Origin: Bacillota bacterium | GTDB taxonomy: Bacteria; Bacillota; Sulfobacillia; Thermaerobacterales; RSA17 | Reading direction: 5' to 3' | Assembly: GCA_017577485.1 (NCBI GenBank) | Contig: PKRI01000041.1 | Span: 1 to 16,218, forward strand | DNA: 16,218 nucleotides | Shown: positions 7,271-13,926 of the stretch, piece after piece | How the letters are laid out: the number at the start of each line of letters is the position of its first letter | How positions within the stretch are numbered: position 1 is the first letter of the stretch | Position numbers and translations under genes: made by a program | Notes under the pieces: generated by a model | The model's input: the letters and a program-made list of their open reading frames with translations, nothing else | Database searches by the model: none | Told to the model about the DNA's origin: nothing

Positions 7271-7933
7271 ATGGCCGCAGTGAGTGGAACGGGCATGAAT
7301 CCGCGGGCCGCTGAGGTGTCGCGGCGGACTACCGAGACCGACGTGCGGGTCCGGCTGGACCTGGACGGGACCGGCCGCCACGCCGTCGCGACCGGGGTGG
7401 GCTTCTTCGACCACATGCTGGTGCAGGTGGCCCGCCACGGCCTCTTCGACCTGGAGGTCCAGGCCCAAGGCGACCTGCACGTGGACGCCCACCACACGGT
7501 GGAAGACGTGGGCATCGTCTTCGGGCAGGCGCTGCGACGGGTGCTGGGCGAGGGCCGCGGCATCCGGCGCTACGGCCACGCGGTGGTCCCCATGGACGAG
7601 GCCCTGGCGTCGTGCACCGTCGACATCAGCGGCCGGCCGCTGCTGGTGTACCGGGTGACCCTGCCGCGGGAGCAGGTGGGCGCCTTCGACACGGAACTGG
7701 TGGAGGTGTTCTTCCAGGGGGTGGCGGCCCACGCGGGGCTCACCCTGCACCTGGAATCGCCCTACGGCAGCAACGCCCACCACGTGATCGAGGCGGTGTT
7801 CAAAGCCTTTGCCCGGGCCCTGGACCAGGCCACGCAGCTGGACCCGCGGGTCCGGGACGTGCCCAGCAGCAAGGGCGCGCTGCTGGCCGACTGGGGGCCC
7901 GCGGGGGACGGGCAGGAGGAGCGGGACCGGTGA
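7271..7933 (+). CDS. hisB: Imidazoleglycerol-phosphate dehydratase
   Basis: This is a 220-residue monofunctional HisB with no fused phosphatase domain. It dehydrates imidazole glycerol phosphate to imidazole acetol phosphate, the substrate of HisC encoded next. The metal-binding His clusters are present as FFDHML, ARHG, DAHHTVED and NAHHVIEA, together with PMDEA, SGRP and the C-terminal VPSSKGALL stretch. ATG 7271 gives about ten more N-terminal residues than many homologues. ATG 7295 would give the more usual length, and neither has a perfect ribosome-binding site (CAGGG lies seven bases before 7271). Its stop overlaps the hisC GTG by four bases, so the two are probably coupled. Confidence 0.96.
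   Translation: MAAVSGTGMNPRAAEVSRRTTETDVRVRLDLDGTGRHAVATGVGFFDHMLVQVARHGLFDLEVQAQGDLHVDAHHTVEDVGIVFGQALRRVLGEGRGIRRYGHAVVPMDEALASCTVDISGRPLLVYRVTLPREQVGAFDTELVEVFFQGVAAHAGLTLHLESPYGSNAHHVIEAVFKAFARALDQATQLDPRVRDVPSSKGALLADWGPAGDGQEERDR
7914..7919 (+). promoter_or_regulatory. Ribosome-binding site of hisC inside hisB
   Basis: A perfect AGGAGG lies ten bases before GTG 7930, within the last codons of hisB. It supports GTG 7930 as the hisC start at the GTGA overlap. Confidence 0.7.
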
Positions 7934-9087
7934 GCCCGGTGGAGCGCGGTCCCGGAGCACGGGAGCCGGGCCCGGAACCCGTGCCGCCCCGGCCGGAGGT
8001 GGAGGGCCTCACACCCTACGTGGCGGGCATGTCCGCCGAAGAGTTGACGCGGCGGACGGGCCGCCCGGCCGTCAAACTGGCCTCCAACGAGAACCCCCTG
8101 GGACCCTCGCCCGAGGCCGTGCGGGCCGCCGGCCAGGTCCTGGCCGGGCTGCACCGATACCCGGCCGTGCTGGCCGACGACCTGCGGGAGGCCCTGGCCA
8201 GGCATCACGGGGTGAGTCCCCAGCAGGTGCTGGTGACCAACGGTTCCGACGAATTGCTGCGCCTGCTGGCCGAGACCTACATCCGTGCCGGCGATCGGGT
8301 GGTGGTGCCGCATCCGTCCTTCTCGGTGTACAGCCGCGTGGCGCGGTTGATGGGCGCCCGGGTCCAGCAGGTGCCCCTCAACGCAGGCGGCGCCATGGAT
8401 CTGCCCGCCATGGCCGCCGCGGCGCAGGGGGGCGACGGGGTCCCGCCCGCCCGGGTGATCTTCCTGTGCCGCCCCAACAACCCCACGGGCGGCGTGTTCG
8501 GCGCCGAGGACTTCGCCCGCTTCGTGGAGGCGGTCCCGGCAGGCTGCCTGGTGGTGCTGGATGAAGCCTACAAGGAATTCGACGACACGCCCTTCAACGG
8601 GCCCGACTGGCTGGACCGCTGCCCGGGACTGGTGGTGGCGCGGACCTTCTCCAAGGTCTACGGCCTGGGCGGCCTGCGCCTGGGTTATGGTCTGGCGGCC
8701 GAGGCCGTGTGGCGGCCGGTGCTGGCCGTCCGCGATCCCTTCAGCGTCAATGCGGTGGCCCAGGCCGCCGGCCTGGCGGCGCTGGCCGACCGGGAGCACG
8801 TGGCCCGCAGCGTTGAACTGGCGCGGGAGGGGCGGCAGTTCCTGACCCAGTTGGCGACGGAACTGGGCCTCCGGGCCTATCCCAGCCAGGGCAACTTTGT
8901 GCTGATCGACGTGGGCAGGGATGCCGAGGCCGTCCACCGCGCCCTGCTGGAGCACGGGGTCATCGTGCGCCCGGGCACGTCCTTCGGGCTGCCCACCTGC
9001 ATCCGCGTGACCTGCGGCCTGCCCGAAGAGAACCGCCGGTTCGCCGAGGCGCTGCGCGCCGTGCTGCACCAGGGGGACGGGGCATGA
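7930..9087 (+). CDS. hisC: Histidinol-phosphate aminotransferase
   Basis: This is a 385-residue class I/II PLP aminotransferase. It transfers an amino group from glutamate to imidazole acetol phosphate, making histidinol phosphate. The PLP lysine is K242 in ARTFSKVYGLGGLRLGYG. The stretch LASNENPLGPSP near the N-terminus, VTNGSDELL, and RPNNPTGG before VVLDEAYKEF are all characteristic of HisC. The N-terminal 15-20 residues are Pro/Gly-rich and may be partly dispensable. GTG 7930 was chosen because it overlaps the hisB stop (GTGA) and follows an AGGAGG. The frame stays open far upstream within hisB, but that part is a shadow. The stop overlaps the start of the sirtuin gene (ATGA). Confidence 0.95.
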   Translation: MSPVERGPGAREPGPEPVPPRPEVEGLTPYVAGMSAEELTRRTGRPAVKLASNENPLGPSPEAVRAAGQVLAGLHRYPAVLADDLREALARHHGVSPQQVLVTNGSDELLRLLAETYIRAGDRVVVPHPSFSVYSRVARLMGARVQQVPLNAGGAMDLPAMAAAAQGGDGVPPARVIFLCRPNNPTGGVFGAEDFARFVEAVPAGCLVVLDEAYKEFDDTPFNGPDWLDRCPGLVVARTFSKVYGLGGLRLGYGLAAEAVWRPVLAVRDPFSVNAVAQAAGLAALADREHVARSVELAREGRQFLTQLATELGLRAYPSQGNFVLIDVGRDAEAVHRALLEHGVIVRPGTSFGLPTCIRVTCGLPEENRRFAEALRAVLHQGDGA

Positions 9088-9935
9088 ACGGTCCTGCCGG
9101 GGAGCCCCCTCCGGTACCCCACCGCGGTGCGGCGCGGGATAGCGGCGGTCCCGTCGATGATCCCATCCGCCGGCTGGCCCGCCTTATACGCCGGTCACGC
9201 CACATGGTGGCCTTCACCGGCGCCGGCGCCAGTACGGAGTCAGGCCTTCCCGACTTCCGCTCGTCCCAGGGCTTGTGGAACCGGTGGCCCCAGCGCATGG
9301 CCAGCCTGGAGTTCATGGAGCAGCATTTCGACGAGTTCACCGAGTTCTACCGGGCGCGCATCGCTGCGCTGGCCGACGTGGAACCCAACCGGGTTCACCG
9401 GGTTCTGGCCGCGTGGGAGGCGGCCGGGCTTCTCAAGGCCGTCATCACCCAGAACGTCGACGGCCTGCACCAGCGCGCCGGATCGCGGCGCGTCCTGGCC
9501 CTGCACGGCGACCTGCAGACGTGCCGCTGTCACCGCTGCGGCCGGGTCTACCCGTCGGAAACCTTCGTGGTCGATCCCCACTGCCTGTGCGGCGGGAGGC
9601 TGCGGCCCAACGTGGTGCTGTTCGGCGAGTTCCTGCCGGCGGGCACCTGGGCCGAGGCCGAGGCCGAGGCGGCCCGATGCGACCTGATGCTGGTGGTGGG
9701 GTCTTCCCTGGAGGTGTACCCGGCGGCGGCCCTGCCCGAAATGGTGGCGCGCCGGTCCGCCCTGGACGGGGCCGCGCTGGTCATCATCAACCGCGATCCG
9801 ACCCCTCTGGACCACCTGGCGGCGCTGGTCATCCGGGAGACGGCGGGAGAGGTTCTGGTGGCCGTGGACCGGGAGCTGGCCCGGCCGGCGGCGGATTCGC
9901 CCGGAGGACCGCCGCAGAGCCTGCCCGAAGGCTGA
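9084..9935 (+). CDS. Sirtuin-type NAD-dependent protein deacylase
   Basis: This is a 283-residue sirtuin (CobB/SrtN/Sir2 family). It removes acyl groups from lysine using NAD, giving nicotinamide and O-acyl-ADP-ribose. The motifs are G46-A-G-A-S-T-E-S-G-L-P-D-F-R, T122-Q-N-V-D-G-L-H, the catalytic H141 (LHGD) and G-S-S-L-E-V. Zinc-type cysteines include C149-x2-C152 and C167-x-C169, with an extra cysteine at 147. The first 25 residues, before the conserved core, are Pro/Gly-rich. Its ATG overlaps the hisC stop (ATGA), and AGGGGGA lies six bases upstream (9071-9077), so it is probably co-translated with the histidine genes. The gene faces the DUF192 gene with only 44 bases between the stops. 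The Tyr/Arg pair that defines desuccinylases is not obvious, so substrate class is left open. Confidence 0.93.
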   Translation: MNGPAGEPPPVPHRGAARDSGGPVDDPIRRLARLIRRSRHMVAFTGAGASTESGLPDFRSSQGLWNRWPQRMASLEFMEQHFDEFTEFYRARIAALADVEPNRVHRVLAAWEAAGLLKAVITQNVDGLHQRAGSRRVLALHGDLQTCRCHRCGRVYPSETFVVDPHCLCGGRLRPNVVLFGEFLPAGTWAEAEAEAARCDLMLVVGSSLEVYPAAALPEMVARRSALDGAALVIINRDPTPLDHLAALVIRETAGEVLVAVDRELARPAADSPGGPPQSLPEG

Positions 9936-9979
9936 GTGTACGGAAGGCTGGCTGAGGACGACCGGCTGCCAGGCGAGCC

Positions 9980-10657
9980 CTACCCCCACCGGTCCCTCGC
10001 TGTCGGCCGGCACAGGTGGACGGGGGAGCCCGGCTCCCACTGGACGTGGGCCCCCGGCTTGAGCCCCAGGTCGTCGGCCGTCCCCGCCTCCAGTTCCAGG
10101 ACCACGTCGGCCGGCTCACGGCCGGTATGGGAGGCCAGGTCCTCATCGGGGGTGCCGGGTGCTGGCGCCGGCATGCGCGGGTAGACGTCCACCACCCGCT
10201 CGCCGTCAATCCAGACTACGTCGATGTCAAAGCGCATGTCCTTCATCCAGATGGTCACGTAGGTGGGTTCGGGGAAGACCAGGGCCATGGCCGTCCCCGG
10301 TTCGAGGCCGTCCCGGCCCCCGAGGCCGCGGGCGCGGGAAACGGGGTCCGCCGCCACCTCCAGGCGCAGGGCCTGGCCCGACGGGGTCCGGACAGACACG
10401 GTGCACGCCGGGCTGCCCGCCGCTTCCGGGGCGTCGGCTTCCGCCGGCGCCGGCTGTGCCGGGTCCAGCCGGGCCGCCGGGCCTCCGCCGGCGGGGCCGG
10501 TCCCTGCGCCGGTGCAGGCCGCCAGCATGGCGGATATGAGCATCACGGTGACCGCCAGCGCCGCGGAGCCCATGGTGGCCCACTTCGCCCTGATCCACCG
10601 GATCGGTCCGGCCCCTGGCGTCACGACCTGCCGGCAGTCCCGCCGGGTCACGGCCAT
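9980..10657 (-). CDS. DUF192 lipoprotein
   Basis: This is a 225-residue protein with a lipoprotein signal: positively charged residues around 20-25, a hydrophobic segment at about 30-46, and the lipobox L45-A-A-C48. A Gly/Pro/Ala-rich linker (about 49-84) leads to a DUF192 domain at about 86-210. The domain shows the typical RARGLGGR, GTAMALVF, IWMKDMRFDIDVVWID and VLELEAG-type strings. The function of DUF192 is not established; the domain is exported and widespread. The start is uncertain. ATG 10657 is preferred because it gives the signal peptide a charged n-region, whereas ATG 10573 would leave none. GTG 10624 is also possible. It stands alone on the minus strand, convergent with the sirtuin gene and divergent from the iron-uptake operon. 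Confidence 0.75.
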   Translation of the reverse strand: MAVTRRDCRQVVTPGAGPIRWIRAKWATMGSAALAVTVMLISAMLAACTGAGTGPAGGGPAARLDPAQPAPAEADAPEAAGSPACTVSVRTPSGQALRLEVAADPVSRARGLGGRDGLEPGTAMALVFPEPTYVTIWMKDMRFDIDVVWIDGERVVDVYPRMPAPAPGTPDEDLASHTGREPADVVLELEAGTADDLGLKPGAHVQWEPGSPVHLCRPTARDRWG

Positions 10658-10736
10658 CACCTGCCGCTTCGGTTGATTCCGGCTGCAGGCGGCAGCCCCT
10701 GCCTTGCTGCCCGGGCCGGGGGTATCGCCCGTTCCC

Positions 10737-10758
10737 GGGGCCCCCGCTCCGGGGCCCC
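10737..10758. repeat. GC-only dyad just upstream of the iron-operon promoter
   Basis: GGGGCCCC occurs at 10737-10744 and again at 10751-10758, separated by CGCTCC. Each copy is self-complementary, and the pair can form an eight-base-pair hairpin ending five bases before the -35. No T-run follows on either strand, so it does not look like an intrinsic terminator. Confidence 0.5.
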
Positions 10759-10762
10759 CACC

Positions 10763-10791
10763 TTGACGAAGCCCGGCCGGGGCGGTACAGT
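10763..10791 (+). promoter_or_regulatory. Sigma-A-type promoter of the iron-uptake operon
   Basis: TTGACG at 10763-10768 (five of six -35 bases) and TACAGT at 10786-10791 (four of six -10 bases) are separated by 17 bases. It is the clearest housekeeping promoter in the window. Transcription would start around 10798, inside the Fur box. Confidence 0.75.
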
Positions 10792-10797
10792 GGCCCC

Positions 10798-10816
10798 GAA
10801 AATGATTTTCATTACC
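10798..10816. promoter_or_regulatory. Fur box (iron-responsive operator)
   Basis: This AT-rich 19-base element matches 15 of 19 positions of the consensus Fur box and contains the perfect palindrome GAAAATGATTTTC. It lies seven bases after the -10, over the expected transcription start, where a bound Fur repressor would block RNA polymerase. The five genes downstream form a siderophore uptake system, the classic Fur target. A related metalloregulator of the same family cannot be excluded. Confidence 0.8.
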
Positions 10817-10822
10817 AACCCA

Positions 10823-10840
10823 CCCGCGGCCCGCCGCGGG
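10823..10840 (+). other. Hairpin in the leader of the iron-uptake operon
   Basis: CCCGCGG (10823-10829), a four-base loop and CCGCGGG (10834-10840) form a perfect seven-base-pair stem in the leader. The second arm, extended to CCGCGGGG (10834-10841), can instead pair over eight bases with CCCCGCGG at 10878-10885, so two exclusive folds are possible. No poly-U tract follows. Confidence 0.4.
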
Positions 10841-10901
10841 GACCCGCCGCCCGCACGTCCGGGGGGCCCGCAGGCGACCCCGCGGCATCGGGACAGCGCA
10901 C

Positions 10902-10907
10902 AGGAGG
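10902..10907 (+). promoter_or_regulatory. Ribosome-binding site of the siderophore-binding lipoprotein gene
   Basis: A perfect AGGAGG lies nine bases before TTG 10917. It justifies the rare TTG start, which also places a lysine/arginine-type charged start directly before the signal-peptide core. Confidence 0.7.
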
Positions 10908-10916
10908 CTGACCGCC

Positions 10917-12029
10917 TTGCAGCGCAGCACACGCCGCCCCCTCACCGCAGTGCTTCTCATCGCCGTTCTGGCCACGGCCGTGATCCTTACAGCGTGCGGG
11001 CAGGGGTCCCAACCCGCCTCCTCCGGTCAGGCCGAACCCCAGCCCGCCGGGGCGGATGCCGGCCCTCGGGACTCCGCCGCCGGGGACGCCGGCGCGGGGG
11101 AGACGCAGCCCGCCGCCTTCCCGGTGACCATCCCGCACAAGTTCGGGCAGGTGGAGATCCCGGCCCAGCCCACCCGGGTGCTGACCCTGGGCTTTTCGGA
11201 GCAGGACCCGGTCCTGGCCCTGGGGGTCAAGCCCATCGCCGTCCGCTACTGGTTCGGCGACCATCCTTACGCCGTCTGGCCCTGGGCCCAGGACGAGCTT
11301 GGCGACGCAACGCCGGAAGTGCTGCAGATGCCGTACGGCGACCTGGATTTTGAGCGCATCGCCTCCCTGCGTCCCGACCTGATCGTGGCCACCCACAGCG
11401 GCATCACCGCCGAGGAATATGAACGCCTGGCGGGCATCGCGCCGACGCTGGCCCAGCCCGGCGACTATCCGGACTTCGGAGTTCCCTGGCAGGAGCAGAC
11501 GCTGGTGATCGGCCGGGCCCTGGGCCTGGAGGACCTGGCGCGGCAGCGGGTGGACGAGGTGGAGGCGGCCATCGCCGCCGCCCGGCAGGCCCACCCGGAG
11601 TTTGAGGGCGCCACCGTCGCCTGGGCCTCGCCGGCCGGCGACGGCCAGTACTGGGCCGTGGGCCCCAACACTCCGCCGCTGCGCTTCCTGTTCGCCCTGG
11701 GCTTCCGGATGCGCGACGAGCTGGCCCAGGTCATCGGCGACCTGGACTCGGCCGCCATCAGCGCCGAGCAGCTGCACCTGCTGGACGCCGACGTGCTGAT
11801 CTTCCAGGCGGATTCCGAGGAGCAGCGGGCGGCGCTGGAGGCCGACCCCCTGTTCCAGCGGCTCGACGCCGCGGCCCAGGGCCGGGTGGTATGGTTCGTC
11901 GGGTATGAGGACCCCGTGTATGGCGCCCTGAGCTTCAGCACCGTCCTGAGCCTGCCCTACGCCCTGGAGCACCTGGTGCCGCAGCTGGCGGGGGCCCTGG
12001 CCGGCGGCGCCGGCGCCGGGGGGCAGTAA
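10917..12029 (+). CDS. Iron-siderophore ABC transporter substrate-binding lipoprotein
   Basis: This is a 370-residue extracellular lipoprotein. The signal peptide has the charged start MQRSTRR, a hydrophobic core at 9-24 and the lipobox L24-T-A-C27. A Pro/Gly/Ala-rich linker leads to a FecB/FhuD-type periplasmic-binding fold. Typical parts are HKFGQVEIPAQPTRVLTLG near the start of the fold and DFERIASLRPDLIVA, the FecB-family string that precedes the hinge. It would capture ferric siderophore outside the membrane and hand it to the two FecCD permeases encoded downstream. The ligand cannot be read from sequence. The start is TTG 10917 with a perfect AGGAGG. It is the first gene after the Fur-box promoter, and the FhuF-like gene begins six bases after its stop codon. 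Confidence 0.93.
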   Translation: MQRSTRRPLTAVLLIAVLATAVILTACGQGSQPASSGQAEPQPAGADAGPRDSAAGDAGAGETQPAAFPVTIPHKFGQVEIPAQPTRVLTLGFSEQDPVLALGVKPIAVRYWFGDHPYAVWPWAQDELGDATPEVLQMPYGDLDFERIASLRPDLIVATHSGITAEEYERLAGIAPTLAQPGDYPDFGVPWQEQTLVIGRALGLEDLARQRVDEVEAAIAAARQAHPEFEGATVAWASPAGDGQYWAVGPNTPPLRFLFALGFRMRDELAQVIGDLDSAAISAEQLHLLDADVLIFQADSEEQRAALEADPLFQRLDAAAQGRVVWFVGYEDPVYGALSFSTVLSLPYALEHLVPQLAGALAGGAGAGGQ

Positions 12030-12034
12030 CGCCG

Positions 12035-12910
12035 GTGGCCCCGCCCGCGCCGGCCTCGCCGTCACCGCCCCTGGCGGCCACGGCGGAGCACCTGAACGCC
12101 CTCAGCCCCTACATCCGCTACGGGGCCGAGCCGCCCACAGGGGAGGGCTGGTACCCCCTGGCCCGGGTGGCGGAGGGGGACCTGGTGCCGGGCTGGCACC
12201 AGGAGTTGAGCCGGCGGACCGGCGACGCCCGGGTGGCCGGCGCGCACCTCAGCGCCTGGCTCATCGCCGCGGCGCTGGACGTCTGGCTCATGCCCGTGGT
12301 GGTTGCCTCCCGGCTGCCCCTGGCCGGTCCCGACCGGGCCTTCATCCACCGCGGGCCCGAGGGCTGGTTCGACGCCGTGGCCGTGGACGGGCGGGAAGCG
12401 GCGGTGCTGCCGGGCGACCCGGCGGCCGGGGCGCCGGGCACCCGCGTGCTGGCGTCCCGGGACGAACTGCTGGACGCCTTCGCGGAGCGGCTGCTGGCGC
12501 TGGAGCCGGTGCTGCGGGCTGCAGCCGCCGGCTGCCGCCGCACCGAGGCCTCGGCCTGGAGCGAGCTGGCGGACCGTTTGGCCGCCCGGTCCCTGTGGCT
12601 GGCGCGCCTGGCCGGGCGGGACCGGGCCGAAACCTGGGCCGACGCCGCGGCGGTCATGGACCGGCTGGCGGCCGGGTCCGGCAGGCTGCGCACCCGGCCG
12701 CGGCCGTTCATCGTTCGCTACAGCGGCGGCGAGGAGTGGTTCGCGGTGGCCAGCGTGTGCTGTCTCCACTACCGCATCGTCCCCGGGGCCGACCCGGACG
12801 GCACCGGTTACTGCGCCACGTGCCCGCTGCGCACCGACGCCGGCCGCGAGCGGGAACTGCGGGAGCGCCTCGAGGCCGAGGCGGCCGGGAAAGGGGCCGG
12901 GTCCTCATGA
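12035..12910 (+). CDS. FhuF-like 2Fe-2S ferric-siderophore reductase
   Basis: This is a 291-residue cytoplasmic protein whose C-terminus has the FhuF 2Fe-2S pattern: adjacent C242-C243 (SVCCLHYR) and C260-x2-C263 (YCATCPLR). FhuF proteins reduce imported Fe(III)-siderophore so that iron is released inside the cell. In E. coli FhuF the spacing is CC-x10-C-x2-C. Here 16 residues separate the second and third cysteines, a six-residue insertion in the GADPDG region. The N-terminal two thirds are weakly conserved, as usual for the family. The start GTG 12035 lies five bases after the stop of the binding-protein gene, following a G-rich stretch. The stop overlaps the FecC-type permease ATG (ATGA). 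Its place inside the transporter operon supports a role in unloading the imported siderophore. Confidence 0.85.
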   Translation: MAPPAPASPSPPLAATAEHLNALSPYIRYGAEPPTGEGWYPLARVAEGDLVPGWHQELSRRTGDARVAGAHLSAWLIAAALDVWLMPVVVASRLPLAGPDRAFIHRGPEGWFDAVAVDGREAAVLPGDPAAGAPGTRVLASRDELLDAFAERLLALEPVLRAAAAGCRRTEASAWSELADRLAARSLWLARLAGRDRAETWADAAAVMDRLAAGSGRLRTRPRPFIVRYSGGEEWFAVASVCCLHYRIVPGADPDGTGYCATCPLRTDAGRERELRERLEAEAAGKGAGSS

Positions 12911-13926
12911 CCACGGGTTCGACCCGCCTCGCGGGCGCCCGCTGGGTTTTCCTTCTTCTTCTCACTGTGCTCCTTCTGGCCGCGGTGCTGCTGAGCCTAG
13001 GCGTCGGGTCCATCGCGATCAGCGGCGCCGACGTGGTGGACGCCCTCTTTCGGTATAACCCCGAGTCCTACGAGCAGACGGTGGTGCGGACCCTGCGGGT
13101 GCCGCGGACGGCCATCGGGCTGGGCGTGGGCGCCGCGCTGGCCGTGGCCGGCGCCGCCATGCAGGCGGCCACCCGCAACCCCCTGGCGGATCCGTCCATC
13201 CTGGGCATCAACAGCGGCGCCGCTTTCGGGGTGGCCGCCGCCGTGTACTACGGGCAGTTGAGCCGGCCGCTGCACTACGTCTGGTTCGCCTTCGCCGGCG
13301 GCCTGGCGGCGGCGGTCCTGGTCTACGGCATCGGCTCCGCGGGCCGCGGGGGACCGGCGCCCGTCAGGCTGGCCCTGGCCGGCGTCATCGTCTCCACCCT
13401 GCTCAGTTCCTGGCTGACCGCCCTGCTGCTGCTGAACCAGCGCACCCTGGACGAGGTGCGCTTCTGGCTGGCCGGGTCCCTGGGCGGCCGCGACCTCAAC
13501 ATCTTCCTGAGCCTGCTGCCCTTCCTGGCCGTGGGGCTGGTGGGGACGCTGCTTCTCGGCCACCAGTTGAACGTGCTCAGCATGGACGAGGACACGGCCC
13601 GGGCCCTGGGCATGCGCACCGACCTGATGCGGGGCCTGGTGGCGGTGCTGGTGGTGCTGCTGGCCGGGGCGGCGGTGGCCGCGGCGGGCCCCATCGGTTT
13701 CGTGGGGCTGGCGGTGCCCCACCTGGTCCGGGTGCTGACGGGTCCCGACTACCGCTGGATCCTGGCGTTCTGCGTGGTGGTGGGTCCCCTGCTGCTGCTG
13801 GGGGCCGACATCCTGGGGCGGGTGGTGGCCCGGCCGTCCGAGGTGCAGGTGGGCGTGGTCACGGCCCTGGTGGGGGCGCCCTTCCTGATCGGGCTGGCCC
13901 GCCGGCACAGGGTGGCGGACCTGTGA
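12907..13926 (+). CDS. FecCD-family siderophore ABC permease, first subunit
   Basis: This is a 339-residue integral membrane protein with many hydrophobic segments, in line with the ten-helix FecCD/BtuC fold. The characteristic GAAMQAATRNPLADPSILGIN string, which contacts the ATPase and lines the pore, is present. So is AAGPIGFVGLAVPHLVR near the C-terminal third, the coupling region of the family. The subunit would pair with the next permease. ATG 12907 overlaps the FhuF-like stop; the frame is open upstream only as a shadow of that gene. The stop overlaps the next GTG (GTGA), which suggests stoichiometric co-translation. A vitamin B12 or haem transporter is a less likely alternative, given the FhuF-like gene. 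Confidence 0.93.
   Translation: MTTGSTRLAGARWVFLLLLTVLLLAAVLLSLGVGSIAISGADVVDALFRYNPESYEQTVVRTLRVPRTAIGLGVGAALAVAGAAMQAATRNPLADPSILGINSGAAFGVAAAVYYGQLSRPLHYVWFAFAGGLAAAVLVYGIGSAGRGGPAPVRLALAGVIVSTLLSSWLTALLLLNQRTLDEVRFWLAGSLGGRDLNIFLSLLPFLAVGLVGTLLLGHQLNVLSMDEDTARALGMRTDLMRGLVAVLVVLLAGAAVAAAGPIGFVGLAVPHLVRVLTGPDYRWILAFCVVVGPLLLLGADILGRVVARPSEVQVGVVTALVGAPFLIGLARRHRVADL

Noticed and set aside
5927..7960. A 677-codon open frame on the minus strand
   Set aside because: It is antisense to hisD and hisB, whose conserved catalytic residues prove the plus-strand reading; the His/Gly-rich product has no recognisable domain.
7762..9069. A 435-codon open frame on the minus strand
   Set aside because: It mirrors hisC on the opposite strand and its His/Gln/Gly-rich product is compositional only.
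9936..9979. Possible bidirectional terminator between the sirtuin and DUF192 genes
   Set aside because: The 44-base convergent gap has no stable GC stem followed by a T-run on either strand, so nothing supports an intrinsic terminator.
10681..10740. A small gene or RNA in the DUF192/iron-operon spacer
   Set aside because: Only GC-rich low-complexity sequence and the dyad at 10737-10758 are present; no start with a ribosome-binding site or conserved RNA fold could be seen.
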